Of a stretch of 64,000 nt of DNA, positions 51,683 to 59,441 are shown one piece after another; the first letter of the stretch is position 1, and every line of letters begins with the position of its first letter. Where the stretch lies: assembly GCA_020723995.1 (NCBI GenBank), contig DYHT01000006.1, positions 2,505 to 66,504 of the forward strand. The letters are read 5' to 3'. The stretch is from Chloroflexus sp. Its GTDB lineage: Bacteria > Chloroflexota > Anaerolineae > Anaerolineales > Villigracilaceae. The notes below the pieces were generated by a model. The model searched no databases. It had not been told where the DNA came from and saw nothing but the letters and a program-made list of their open reading frames with translations. Made by a program: the position numbers and the translations under genes.

Positions 51683-51808
51683 ATGCTTACCTGCGGCGTG
51701 GAGATCTTCGAGAATGTGGTAAAGGACATCCTGCCACGCTATCCAAGTATAAATAAAAAAGAGTGGAGAAAAAGAGCAAACTTTCCCCACTCTTTTTATT
51801 TTCCGTAG
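51683..51808 (+). CDS. short leaderless ORF (41 aa) overlapping a terminator, candidate leader peptide
   Basis: Reads MLTCGVEIFENVVKDILPRY and ends in a Lys/Arg/Phe-rich tail (NKKEWRKRANFPHSFYFP) that is encoded by the terminator hairpin. It sits between a strong promoter and the first thiolase gene. It could be a regulatory leader peptide, an untranslated attenuator that happens to be open, or the start of a lost gene. No family is recognised. Confidence 0.4.
   Translation: MLTCGVEIFENVVKDILPRYPSINKKEWRKRANFPHSFYFP
51755..51802 (+). terminator. intrinsic terminator/attenuator before the thiolase operon
   Basis: AAAAAGAGTGG and CCACTCTTTTT arms enclose an A-rich loop and end in TTTTTATTTT. 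It lies 70-120 nt after the promoter and 19 nt before the thiolase start codon. Confidence 0.8.
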
Positions 51809-51820
51809 GAAGGAGAGCTT

Positions 51821-52972
51821 ATGAACGAACGCGTTGCGATTGTGGGCGTTGGCTGGAGTGGCTTCCGGCCGCGCACGCCCGAAGTTTCATACAAAGAACT
51901 GATTTACGAGGCGGCTGTGCGCGCCTACGCCAATGCCGGCGTGGACCCGCGCGCCGACGTGGAATCCTTCGTCACCGTGGCCGAGGACTTCATCGAAGGG
52001 ACGAGCATCTTCGATGAGTACACACCCGACCAACTTGGCGCGGCGCTCAAGCCTGTCCATACCATCACCGGCGACGGGCTGCACGGGCTGGCGACGGCCT
52101 ACATGCTTATCCGCAGCGGCTATTGCGACGTGGTGGCGGTGGAAGGCCACAGCAAGGCCTCCAACATTTTGACCCATCCTAATATTGTCGCCTACGCCCA
52201 GGACCCCGTGCTCAACCGTCCACTGCGCCTGAATACGCATTTCGTGGCTGGCATGGAGATGCACCGTTATCTCTTCGAGACGGACACCACGCAGGAACAA
52301 TGCGCGCTGGTGGCGGTCAAAAACCGGCGCAATGCGCTGAAAAATCCGCTGGCTTCTTATGCCGCCGACTTGACGCTCGAGGATGTGCTGAACGGCGCAC
52401 CACTGGCCTGGCCTCTGGGCGTGCGCGAGACCGCCGAACATAGCGACGGGGCGGTGGTCATGGTGCTGGCCTCCGAAAAGAAAGCCGAACTGCTGGCTGA
52501 AAAGCCAGTCTGGATCCGGGGCATCGGCTGGTGCAACGGCTCGCCCTCGCTGGAAAGCCGCGAGTGGGGCAGCGTGCCTTACCTCCAGCAGGCGGCGCAG
52601 ATGGCCTACCAGCAGGCCGGCATCCGCAACCCGTGGAACGAAATTGACTTCGCCGAAATTGACGACACCTACGCCTACAAGGAATTGCAGGCCATGGAGT
52701 CGCTCGGACTGTGCGACGCAGGCCAGGCCGGCGCGCTGGTCGAGGAAGGCGCCACCGAGATGGACGGTGAGCTGCCGGTCAACTCATCGGGCGGGAGTCT
52801 CGGCGTCGGGTACATGCTGGAGGCCACCGGTCTGATGCGGGCGTTGGAGGCCGTGCTGCAACTACGCGGCGAGGCCGGTCAGCATCAGATTGAAGATGCC
52901 GGGATTGGTTTGGTTCAATCTTGGCGAGGGGTGCCAACCACCAGCGGCGCGGTCGCAGTGTTGAGCAATTGA
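51821..52972 (+). CDS. thiolase-fold protein lacking the usual catalytic residues (first of a pair)
   Basis: A 383-residue protein of the SCP2/non-decarboxylating thiolase family. The fold is clear (VAIVGVGWSGF start, SGYCDVVAVEGHSKA, NSSGGSLGVG, GLMRALEAVLQLRGEAG). The nucleophilic cysteine of the usual CASG motif is replaced (ITGDGLHGLA), the H of GHP is lost in GVGYML, and the other catalytic His position reads EIDDTY. It may bind acyl-CoA without classic Claisen chemistry, or work with the second thiolase and the DUF35 proteins that follow. AAGGAGAG precedes the ATG. Confidence 0.85.
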   Translation: MNERVAIVGVGWSGFRPRTPEVSYKELIYEAAVRAYANAGVDPRADVESFVTVAEDFIEGTSIFDEYTPDQLGAALKPVHTITGDGLHGLATAYMLIRSGYCDVVAVEGHSKASNILTHPNIVAYAQDPVLNRPLRLNTHFVAGMEMHRYLFETDTTQEQCALVAVKNRRNALKNPLASYAADLTLEDVLNGAPLAWPLGVRETAEHSDGAVVMVLASEKKAELLAEKPVWIRGIGWCNGSPSLESREWGSVPYLQQAAQMAYQQAGIRNPWNEIDFAEIDDTYAYKELQAMESLGLCDAGQAGALVEEGATEMDGELPVNSSGGSLGVGYMLEATGLMRALEAVLQLRGEAGQHQIEDAGIGLVQSWRGVPTTSGAVAVLSN

Positions 52973-53034
52973 TCCGCTAATCTCCGCGAATTTTCGCTAA
53001 TTTATTCGTGAAGATTAGCGTAGATTAGCGGATA
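52971..53034. repeat. inverted repeat between the two thiolase genes
   Basis: TCCGCTAATCT and AGATTAGCGGAT arms with inner TTCGCTAA and AAGATTAGCG variants; another dispersed palindrome type. It immediately precedes the AGGAGG site of the next gene. Confidence 0.75.
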
Positions 53035-53047
53035 ACAGGAGGAGCTT

Positions 53048-54214
53048 ATGGGAATGCGAAAAGTAGCCGTTATCGGCGCGGGCATGACGAAATTCGTGCG
53101 TCGTGCTCAAGAGACACCAAAAGAATTATCTTGGGAAGCGGCGCGCATGGCGCTCGAATCCTGCGAACTGACTATGGATGATATTCAGGCCGTCTGCATG
53201 GGCACCGCTCCGGACGCCTTCGACGGCGTTCACATGAAAGGCGAGTATCTCAGCGATGGCGCCGGCGCGTGGCGCAAACCGTACCTGCGCGCCTTTGTCG
53301 GCGGCGGGACGGGTGTGTTCACCCCCATCCAGGGCTGGTATCACGTTGCTAGCGGCCTCTTTGACGTGGTGCTGCTGGTCTGCGAGGAAAAGATGTCCTC
53401 GTTCTATCCGCACGCCCAGGCCGCCTTCGTCACCATCTTCGACCACACCACCGAGCGTCCGCTCAAGCCCAACCTGCTGTGGATCTTCGCCATCGAAATG
53501 AATCGTTACATGACGGCATACGGCATCAACAAGAAAGACATCGCCCGCGTCGCCGTCCAGCACAAGCAGAATGCTGCCAATCATCCCTGCGCCATGCTGG
53601 GCGAGGCGGATATTACAGTGGACGACGTGCTCAACTCGGAGGTGCTGGCCTGGCCGGTGCAACGCCTGGACGTCAGCCCGGTCTCGGACGGGGCGGTGGC
53701 GATTATCCTGGCGGCCGAGCATGTCGCCAGGCGACTGACCAGCAAACCGGTCTGGATCGAGGGCGTGGGCTGGAATCTAGATACGGCCTACTGGACCAAC
53801 CGTGACCTGGCTTACCCGCGCTATGTCGAGTATGCCGCCCGCCAGGCTTACGAAATGGCCGGAATCCAGGAGCCGCGCAAGGAGATCCACATCGCCGAAC
53901 CGTATGACCCGTTCGACTACAAAGTCTTGCATCACCTCGAAGGCTTGGGATTGGCCGAGCGCGGCAAAGCGGTTGACCTGTACCTCAACGGCACGGCCGC
54001 GCCGGATGGGGACATGCCGGTCTGCCCTTCGGGCGGACTGCTCGGCGTGGGCAACCCGATCGCCGCGGCTGGCCTGATGAAGATCGCCGAGTTGTTCTGG
54101 CAGTTGCGCGGCGAAGCCGGGGCGCGACAGGTGCCTGGTTCGCCCAAGAAGGGCATTGCCCAGGCCTGGGGCGACCTGATGCAGGTCGGCACGGTTGTGA
54201 TCATGGGACGGTGA
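53048..54214 (+). CDS. thiolase-fold protein lacking the usual catalytic residues (second of a pair)
   Basis: A 388-residue thiolase-family protein (VAVIGAGMTKFVRRAQETP start, LFDVVLLVCEEKM, SPVSDGAVAIILA, CPSGGLLGVGNP, WQLRGEAG). At the nucleophile position it reads VGGGTGVFTP with no Cys, GHP is GNP, and the other His region is IAEPYDPFDY. Tandem thiolase/DUF35 sets are known for HMG-CoA and benzylsuccinyl-type thiolases, where the DUF35 subunit carries CoA. The substrate here is unknown. The strong AGGAGG site suggests good expression. Confidence 0.85.
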   Translation: MGMRKVAVIGAGMTKFVRRAQETPKELSWEAARMALESCELTMDDIQAVCMGTAPDAFDGVHMKGEYLSDGAGAWRKPYLRAFVGGGTGVFTPIQGWYHVASGLFDVVLLVCEEKMSSFYPHAQAAFVTIFDHTTERPLKPNLLWIFAIEMNRYMTAYGINKKDIARVAVQHKQNAANHPCAMLGEADITVDDVLNSEVLAWPVQRLDVSPVSDGAVAIILAAEHVARRLTSKPVWIEGVGWNLDTAYWTNRDLAYPRYVEYAARQAYEMAGIQEPRKEIHIAEPYDPFDYKVLHHLEGLGLAERGKAVDLYLNGTAAPDGDMPVCPSGGLLGVGNPIAAAGLMKIAELFWQLRGEAGARQVPGSPKKGIAQAWGDLMQVGTVVIMGR

Positions 54215-54332
54215 ATGGGTAGGCAGGTAGACAGGTAAACAGGCTCTTCTGGACAGCTGGTGGCCTTGATACCTGTATACGGTGTACTTCTATACCCGAA
54301 TGCTTGTAAACACTATTACGAGGAAACGAGCT

Positions 54333-54860
54333 ATGACTGCTAGAATCAAAAACTTCCCCGGTGTCTCGTTGAGCGAAAAGGACTTTGAAGAAGGCAAGAT
54401 ACTCTTCGTTCACGATGAACTCAAAGCCGATTACGCCTGGGATACCGGCATCGGCATCGGCGCATATCTGGCCGGGCTGAAGCGCGGCGTCATCCTGGGG
54501 GTGCGCTGTGGACATTGCCGCAAGATCGTCGTCCCGCCGCGCACGGTCTGCGAGTGGTGCTTCCACCCGATGGACGAGTACGTGCCAGTCAAAGATACCG
54601 GCATGGTCAATACTTTCTCGCTGTGCTACGTGACTTGGGACGTCAAGCGCATCACCGAGCCGGAAATCCCGGCCGTGATCGCCCTGGACGGCGCCTCGGC
54701 GTTGAGCGAAACCTCGGTCATCATGGGTGGCATCATGCACAAACTCGGCGAAGTGGAGCCGAAACAAGTCAAAATCGGGACGCGCGTGCAGGCCGTCTGG
54801 AAGCCCGAGTCCGAGCGCGAAGGCGCCATTACCGACATTTTGTACTTTAAACCGATTTGA
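54333..54860 (+). CDS. DUF35 (Zn-ribbon/OB-fold) acyl-CoA-associated protein, first copy
   Basis: A 175-residue protein with a zinc ribbon VRCGHCRKIVVPP-x-VCEWC and an OB-fold after it (GMVNTFSLCYVTWDV). The start ATG at 54333 (MTARIKNFPGV) lies after GAGGAAACGAG; an earlier ATG at 54282 would add a repeat-like leader. DUF35 proteins bind CoA and bridge thiolases with partner enzymes. It presumably pairs with one of the two preceding thiolase-fold proteins. Confidence 0.85.
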   Translation: MTARIKNFPGVSLSEKDFEEGKILFVHDELKADYAWDTGIGIGAYLAGLKRGVILGVRCGHCRKIVVPPRTVCEWCFHPMDEYVPVKDTGMVNTFSLCYVTWDVKRITEPEIPAVIALDGASALSETSVIMGGIMHKLGEVEPKQVKIGTRVQAVWKPESEREGAITDILYFKPI

Positions 54861-54950
54861 CCGCTGAGAACGCGCAGAGCGTAGAGAGAATGGATTTTCT
54901 TCGCGTTCGCTTGCCCCGGCCCTTTGGGGGTTGTGGTCTCTGCGGTTAGA
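54858..54950. repeat. inverted repeat element between the DUF35 genes
   Basis: Ends ACCGCTGAGA and, inverted, ACCGCAGAGA; the middle holds GCCCCGGCCCTTTGGGGG. It is a degenerate dispersed palindrome related in style to the CACGAAG and CACGGATT families. Confidence 0.55.
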
Positions 54951-54964
54951 CAGGAGACGTTGCT

Positions 54965-55429
54965 ATGACTCTACTCGAACACACCAAAAACGCCCCTCAA
55001 GCCTGGTCTGGGAATCTCCCCGTCACCAGCCGTTATACCTACGGACTGGCTGGTGAGCGCTTCTTTCGCGCCATGAAAGACGAGGGCAAAATCATGGGCA
55101 GTTATTGTCCCAAGTGCGACCATACCTACGTTCCGGCGACGGTCTTCTGCGAGCGCTGCCTGGGCGAACTGAGCGAGTGGGTGGATGTGGGCCTGGTCGG
55201 AGAACTGCACACCTTCACCGTACTGTTTGTGGACTGCGACGGAAATCCGCTCGAAGAGCCTGAACTGGTCGGACTCATCACCTTCGGTGATGGTGGGATC
55301 ATCCACCGCCTGGAGGCTGACCCGGACGAATTGGAAATCGGGATGCCGATGGAGGCGGTGCTCAAACCGAAGGCGAAGCGGAAGGGTTCGATTTTGGATA
55401 TTGAGGGATTCAGAGCGGTGAGCAAGTAA
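54965..55429 (+). CDS. DUF35 (Zn-ribbon/OB-fold) acyl-CoA-associated protein, second copy
   Basis: A 154-residue protein with zinc ribbon GSYCPKCDHTYVPATVFCERC at about residues 46-66 and an OB-fold (GELHTFTVLFVDCDG, LVGLITFGDGGIIHRL). AGGAGACG precedes the ATG. With the first DUF35 gene and the two thiolase-fold genes it makes a two-plus-two set on one strand, which suggests two heteromers or one larger complex. Confidence 0.85.
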   Translation: MTLLEHTKNAPQAWSGNLPVTSRYTYGLAGERFFRAMKDEGKIMGSYCPKCDHTYVPATVFCERCLGELSEWVDVGLVGELHTFTVLFVDCDGNPLEEPELVGLITFGDGGIIHRLEADPDELEIGMPMEAVLKPKAKRKGSILDIEGFRAVSK

Positions 55430-55439
55430 AGTAACGGTT

Positions 55440-55500
55440 GCGGGTTTACAGTTTGGCAGGTTATAGGTTCAAACTCGCCAACCTTCAACTTTCAAGCTTG
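55440..55500. repeat. GGCAGGTTATAGGTT / CCAACCTTCAACTTTCAA leader repeat
   Basis: Matches in wording the dnaE leader (14205-14268) and the insert in the nucleotidyltransferase (39419-39482). It fills the gap before the CoA-ester lyase gene. Confidence 0.7.
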
Positions 55501-55506
55501 TAAAAA

Positions 55507-56376
55507 ATGCGCACCCGACGAGCCTTGCTCTACGTCCCCGGCAACGACCGGCACAAGATCGAAAAAGCCATCACCCTCGGCGCGGACTGCATCTGCCTCG
55601 ACATGGAAGACGGCGTGGCGCTGAACCGCAAGGCCGAAGCACGCGCCACGATTACCAAAGCGTTGCGGGAATTGGATTTTGGCAGGTCCGAAAAACTGGC
55701 GCGCATCAACGCGGTCGGCTCGGGGCTGGAAAAGGATGACATCGATGCTGTCCTGCCTTATCGTCCGGATGGCATCGTTATTCCCAAAATCGAAACGCTT
55801 GAACAAATCCAGTGGGCTAGTGAGATCATCGAGGCGGCAGAACTGGCGCACGGCTGGCCGGTCAATTCCATCCGCCTGATCGTGGACGTAGAGACTGCCA
55901 AAGGCGTCCTGAACCTCAAGGAGATCGCCGCGCACCCACGCCTGGACGCGCTCATCTTCGGCGCGGAGGATTTCGCCGCCGACATCGGCGCCGTCCGCAC
56001 ACCGGAAGCTTGGGAAGTGTTTTACGCGCGCAGTGCGGTGGTCACGGCCTGCGCCGCTTATGGATTGCAGGCGATTGACATGGTGACGATAGATTTCAAA
56101 GATATTGAGAAAATCCGGCAAGAGGCATTATTCGGCGCGCGGCTGGGCTACACCGGCAAACAAATCATTCATCCGAATCAAGTCGCGCTGGTGCAGGAAG
56201 CCTTCACGCCGGATGACGAATCCGTCGCACATGCCAAACGGTTGATCGCGGCTTTCGAGGCGCAGCAGGCCAAAGGATCCGGGGCGTTTGCGCTGGACGG
56301 CAAAATGATTGACCTGCCGCTGGTCAAGGCCGCCGAGCGCGTGCTGGAGAGGGCGCGCGCCGCGCACAAGATTTAG
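55507..56376 (+). CDS. HpcH/HpaI aldolase/citrate lyase family protein (CoA-ester lyase, CitE-like)
   Basis: A 289-residue TIM-barrel enzyme. Family motifs: RRALLYVPGNDRHKIEKA, CLDMEDGVALNRKAEAR (metal Glu/Asp), PKIETLEQI, VDVETAKGVLN (Glu) and IFGAEDFAADIGA (Asp), then GKQIIHPNQVALVQEAF. Relatives cleave malyl-CoA, citramalyl-CoA or methylmalyl-CoA to acetyl-, pyruvate or glyoxylate units. Placed after the thiolase/DUF35 genes, it suggests the set handles a branched or substituted acyl-CoA. No ribosome site is visible because the leader is repeat DNA. Confidence 0.85.
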   Translation: MRTRRALLYVPGNDRHKIEKAITLGADCICLDMEDGVALNRKAEARATITKALRELDFGRSEKLARINAVGSGLEKDDIDAVLPYRPDGIVIPKIETLEQIQWASEIIEAAELAHGWPVNSIRLIVDVETAKGVLNLKEIAAHPRLDALIFGAEDFAADIGAVRTPEAWEVFYARSAVVTACAAYGLQAIDMVTIDFKDIEKIRQEALFGARLGYTGKQIIHPNQVALVQEAFTPDDESVAHAKRLIAAFEAQQAKGSGAFALDGKMIDLPLVKAAERVLERARAAHKI

Positions 56377-56391
56377 CGGATTTAGAAAATC

Positions 56392-56541
56392 AGCTCTTTG
56401 GGATTTTCCGTGATTCGTACACGGATTGCACGGATTTCACGGAATCACACGGAAAAAACTTTAAAAAATCCGTGCTTTTTCCGTGTTGTCCGTGAAATCC
56501 GTGTCCAAACGGTTTTTAATCACGGCGATTCCCAATGAGCC
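56392..56541. mobile_element. 150-bp MITE with ISL3-like ends, copy 2, with 8-bp target duplication
   Basis: Ends AGCTCTTTGGGATTTTCC and, inverted, GGCTCATTGGGAATCGCC. The octamer AGAAAATC lies exactly on both sides (56384-56391 and 56542-56549). Interior CACGGATT/AATCCGTG words match copy 1 at 11106-11255 in opposite orientation. ISL3-family insertion sequences start with GGCTCTT-type ends and make 8-bp duplications. Confidence 0.92.
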
Positions 56542-56568
56542 AGAAAATCTCAAAGAAGGAGAAAAAAC

Positions 56569-57270
56569 ATGACTGGACCAATGTCCACCGGAACCTGCAA
56601 CCTGTGCGGGAAAGATTTTGCTAAAAATGTCATCTACCGCCACCTCAAGAAATGCTTGCAAGAGCAGGCTGCCGCCTCTCCGGGCGGCAAAACGCAAACG
56701 ACGTTCTGGATCAACGTCTGGGGGCGTTACCAGCCTGAATACTGGCTGCACCTGGAGGTACCAGTCTCAGCGAAACTGTTAAATCTGGATCAATTCTTAC
56801 GCGATACCTGGCTGGAGTGCTGCGGCCACTTGAGCGCGTTCACGATTGATGAGCAACGCTATGAAGTCAGCGTTGACCCAGAATTTGATTACTGGGGGGA
56901 GATACCCAAAAACATGAACCGGCGGATGGGTTCGGTCTTACAGCCCGAGATGGCGTTTGGTTATGAGTATGACTATGGCACAACCACCGAACTGTCCGGC
57001 AAAGTCATCGCCGAGCAGGAAAGCACGCTCAAAGGCAAAGGAGTGCGCGGGCTGGCGCGCAACCTGCCTCCCGAGGTCGCCTGCGGCGTTTGCGGCAAGC
57101 ACGCTGTTTACACATGTTCGTTTTGCAATTACGAACCCTCCGGCTGGCTGTGCAAAGACTGCGCAGAAACGCATAAGTGCGGCGATGAAGGATTCTTGTC
57201 CATTGTCAATTCGCCGCGCGTTGGGCAGTGCGCTTATGGCGCTGAATTTTTCGAAGCAACGGACGTTTGA
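56569..57270 (+). CDS. PRiA4-ORF3-like protein with zinc-finger ends
   Basis: A 233-residue protein. A short C2HC-type finger (CNLCGKDFAKNVIYRHLKKC) opens it. A central domain like plasmid pRiA4b ORF-3 (WLHLEVPVSAKLLNLDQFLR, AFGYEYDYGTTTELSGKVI) follows. It closes with a cysteine-rich C-terminal zinc module (CGVCGKHAVYTCSFC, WLCKDCAETHKC). PRiA4-ORF3 domains are common in accessory DNA but have no firm function. The ATG follows AAGGAGAAAAA, placed just beyond a MITE. Its stop overlaps the TTG start of the transporter gene. Confidence 0.75.
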   Translation: MTGPMSTGTCNLCGKDFAKNVIYRHLKKCLQEQAAASPGGKTQTTFWINVWGRYQPEYWLHLEVPVSAKLLNLDQFLRDTWLECCGHLSAFTIDEQRYEVSVDPEFDYWGEIPKNMNRRMGSVLQPEMAFGYEYDYGTTTELSGKVIAEQESTLKGKGVRGLARNLPPEVACGVCGKHAVYTCSFCNYEPSGWLCKDCAETHKCGDEGFLSIVNSPRVGQCAYGAEFFEATDV

Positions 57271-57923
57271 TTTCCATTATCTTCGGCCTCCTTTCCGCGC
57301 TGACCTGGGGCGCGGCGGATTTCAGCGGCGGGCTGGTATCCAAGCAGGCGAATGTTTTCGGCGTGGTCATCGGCGGACAGGCAACCGGGCTGATGTTACT
57401 ACTCGTGCTGACCACCCTGCTTGGCGAGCCTGCGCCGCCGTTGGCAGCCTGGCTGTGGGGCGGAGCGGCCGGGCTGGCTGGTGGCATAGGCCTTTCGCTG
57501 CTCTATCAGGCCCTGGCCAACGGCCGGATGAGCGTGGCCGCGCCGGTCTCTGCCCTGCTGGCCGCCATTATCCCGGTCACGAGCATCCTGGCATACGCTC
57601 TCGTCAAAAAGCAGCCCTGGCGTCCGGGACGCGCCCACTGGCCGCTGGTCGCCCTGAGCGGCATTCTCGACCTCGCCGGAAACAGTTTTTACATCCTCGC
57701 CGGTCAGATTGGGCGCATGGACGTGGCTGCGGTGCTTGGCTCGCTCTACCCAGGTTCGACCGTCGCGCTGGCGCGGTTGGTCTTGAAGGAACGCATCACG
57801 CGCCTGCAGGCGGTCGGCATCCTGGCCGCGCTGGTCGCGATTGTATTGATTGCACTCGGAACGATTTGCCATACGGATACAACGTGTTCGTCCAGCAGGG
57901 TGGACTGGACGGACTTTTTTTAA
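57267..57923 (+). CDS. EamA/DMT-family transporter, shortened
   Basis: A 218-residue membrane protein starting from TTG at 57267 and overlapping the previous stop. The first EamA repeat is normal (FGLLSALTWGAADFSGGLVS, GLSLLYQALANGRMSVAAPV). After ILAYALVKKQPW it jumps to WPLVALSGILDLAGNSFYIL and LGSLYPGSTVALARLVLKER of the second repeat. About 70 residues and roughly three helices of the usual ten are missing. The last 20 residues are atypical and run into a terminator-like hairpin. It may be a decaying gene or a reduced transporter. Confidence 0.7.
   Translation: MISIIFGLLSALTWGAADFSGGLVSKQANVFGVVIGGQATGLMLLLVLTTLLGEPAPPLAAWLWGGAAGLAGGIGLSLLYQALANGRMSVAAPVSALLAAIIPVTSILAYALVKKQPWRPGRAHWPLVALSGILDLAGNSFYILAGQIGRMDVAAVLGSLYPGSTVALARLVLKERITRLQAVGILAALVAIVLIALGTICHTDTTCSSSRVDWTDFF
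57889..57921 (+). terminator. intrinsic terminator at the end of the transporter gene
   Basis: CGTCCAG/CTGGACG stem with a 9-nt loop, then GACTTTTTTT. It lies inside the last codons of the gene. Confidence 0.55.
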
Positions 57924-57933
57924 TTCCTCGTGC

Positions 57934-57939
57934 TACAAT
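57934..57939 (+). promoter_or_regulatory. extended -10 promoter element of the class V aminotransferase
   Basis: GTGCTACAAT, 16 nt before the ATG at 57956, with GAGGTG between. Confidence 0.5.
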
Positions 57940-57955
57940 TGGGCCGAGGTGCATC

Positions 57956-59395
57956 ATGGCCGGCTACGCTGAATTCATCCAGAAATATCCCCTCTACGAT
58001 CGAACGCACGATATTGACGACCTGCGCCAGCGCGAATATGCCCGCCTCGACCGCCTCGGTCAGGTCTATCTCGATTACACCGGCGGCGGGCTGTATGCCG
58101 AATCGCAAATCCGCGCCCACCAGCAACTGCTGACCGAAAACGTCTTCGGCAACCCCCACTCGTCCAACCCGACCTCGCAGGCGGCCACGCGGCTGATCGA
58201 GAACGCCCGCGCGTCCGTGCTCCAATTCTTCAACGCCTCACCCGAAGAGTACGTTGTCATCTTTACCCAGAATGCCAGCGGCGCGCTAAAGCTGGTGGGG
58301 GAATCTTATCCCTTTGGGCAGAGCTGTCACTACCTGCTGACCTTCGACAATCACAACTCGGTCAACGGCATCCGCGAATTTGCCCGCACCCGCGGCGCCG
58401 AGGTGACTTACGTCCCAGTCGCCCTGCCTGATATGCGCATGGACGAAACCAAGCTCTATACTTACCTGGACCGTTCGGCTGAGCGCTCACGGCGAAGCCT
58501 CTCGACCGGCTCCTGTGCGCAGCACTCTTCGAGCAACAACCTGTTCGCTTACCCGGCTCAGTCCAACTTCTCCGCCGTTCAGCATCCGCTCGAATGGATC
58601 GAAAAAGCCCACTCCAAAGGCTGGGACGTGCTGCTGGATGTGGCCGCCTTCGTCCCGACCAACCTCCTCGACTTGAGCGCCATCCAGCCGGACTTTGTGC
58701 CAATCTCGTTTTACAAGCTGTTCGGCTTCCCGACCGGTATCGGCGCGTTGATCGCCCGCAAGCATGTTCTTGGAAAGCTGCACCGCCCCTGGTTCTCGGG
58801 TGGGACGATCACGGTCGCCTCGGTGCAGGGTGATAAGTATTACCTAGCCGAGGGCCACGCCGCCTTCGAGGATGGCACGCTGGATTACCTCAACATCCCG
58901 GCTGTGGAGATCGGATTGAAGCACATCGAATCCATCGGCTATCCCGTAATTCACGAGCGCGTGAACTGTCTGACCGGCTGGCTGCTGGACAACCTGACCG
59001 CCATGCAGCACAGCAGCAGCGAGCCGCTGGCGCGCGTCTACGGGCCGGTGACGACGCGCGCCCGCGGCGGCGCGGTGACGTTCAACTTCTTCGATAAGGT
59101 CGGGAGGCCGATTGACCATCGTTTCATCGAGCAGGAAGCCAACAAAGTCAACATTTCCCTGCGGACAGGCTGTTTCTGCAACCCGGGCGCGGGCGAGATT
59201 GCGCTTGGCATCTCCAAGCCCGAACTGGCAGCCTGCTTCTCCAGTCCAGGCCACGATCAGCGCCTGTCCTACGACGACTTCCGCCTGTGCATTGACGGCA
59301 AGGCCTCCGGCGCGGTGCGGGTTTCGGTGGGACTGGTCAGTAATTTCGAGGATGTGCAGGGATTCTTGAGGTTCGCGGAGGGGCTGTTAGGTTAG
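57956..59395 (+). CDS. class V aminotransferase / cysteine desulfurase-like protein (MoCo-sulfurase N-domain type)
   Basis: A 479-residue PLP enzyme. Features: VYLDYTGGGLYAESQI, FGNPHSSNPTS, VIFTQNASGALKLVG, the PLP lysine K254 in ISFYKLFGFPTGIGALI and a cysteine loop RTGCFCNPGAGE (C406, C408) like the sulfur-acceptor cysteine of molybdenum cofactor sulfurases. The MOSC domain of full sulfurases is absent. Residues about 169-192 (DRSAERSRRSLSTGSCAQHS) look like another in-frame repeat. It may mobilise sulfur from cysteine; the acceptor is unknown. The ATG at 57956 fits the promoter and GAGGTG site; the frame is open further upstream only as an artefact. Confidence 0.8.
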   Translation: MAGYAEFIQKYPLYDRTHDIDDLRQREYARLDRLGQVYLDYTGGGLYAESQIRAHQQLLTENVFGNPHSSNPTSQAATRLIENARASVLQFFNASPEEYVVIFTQNASGALKLVGESYPFGQSCHYLLTFDNHNSVNGIREFARTRGAEVTYVPVALPDMRMDETKLYTYLDRSAERSRRSLSTGSCAQHSSSNNLFAYPAQSNFSAVQHPLEWIEKAHSKGWDVLLDVAAFVPTNLLDLSAIQPDFVPISFYKLFGFPTGIGALIARKHVLGKLHRPWFSGGTITVASVQGDKYYLAEGHAAFEDGTLDYLNIPAVEIGLKHIESIGYPVIHERVNCLTGWLLDNLTAMQHSSSEPLARVYGPVTTRARGGAVTFNFFDKVGRPIDHRFIEQEANKVNISLRTGCFCNPGAGEIALGISKPELAACFSSPGHDQRLSYDDFRLCIDGKASGAVRVSVGLVSNFEDVQGFLRFAEGLLG

Positions 59396-59429
59396 CAATC
59401 CAACCACCTGAAAAAATCTATGCACGTGC

Positions 59430-59435
59430 TATACT
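59430..59435 (+). promoter_or_regulatory. extended -10 element of the restriction-modification operon; leaderless start
   Basis: GTGCTATACT ends 6 nt before the ATG at 59442, so the methyltransferase message would begin at its start codon. Confidence 0.5.
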
Positions 59436-59441
59436 ACAGTT

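Noticed and set aside
55455-55480. tRNA T-arm-like GGTTCAAACTCGCC
   Set aside because: No acceptor or anticodon stem surrounds it; the string belongs to the GGCAGGTTATAGGTTC leader repeat.
56957-57955. Upstream extension of the class V aminotransferase frame (812 codons in total)
   Set aside because: The first 333 codons overlap two well supported genes in other frames, and a promoter and ribosome site lie directly before the ATG at 57956.
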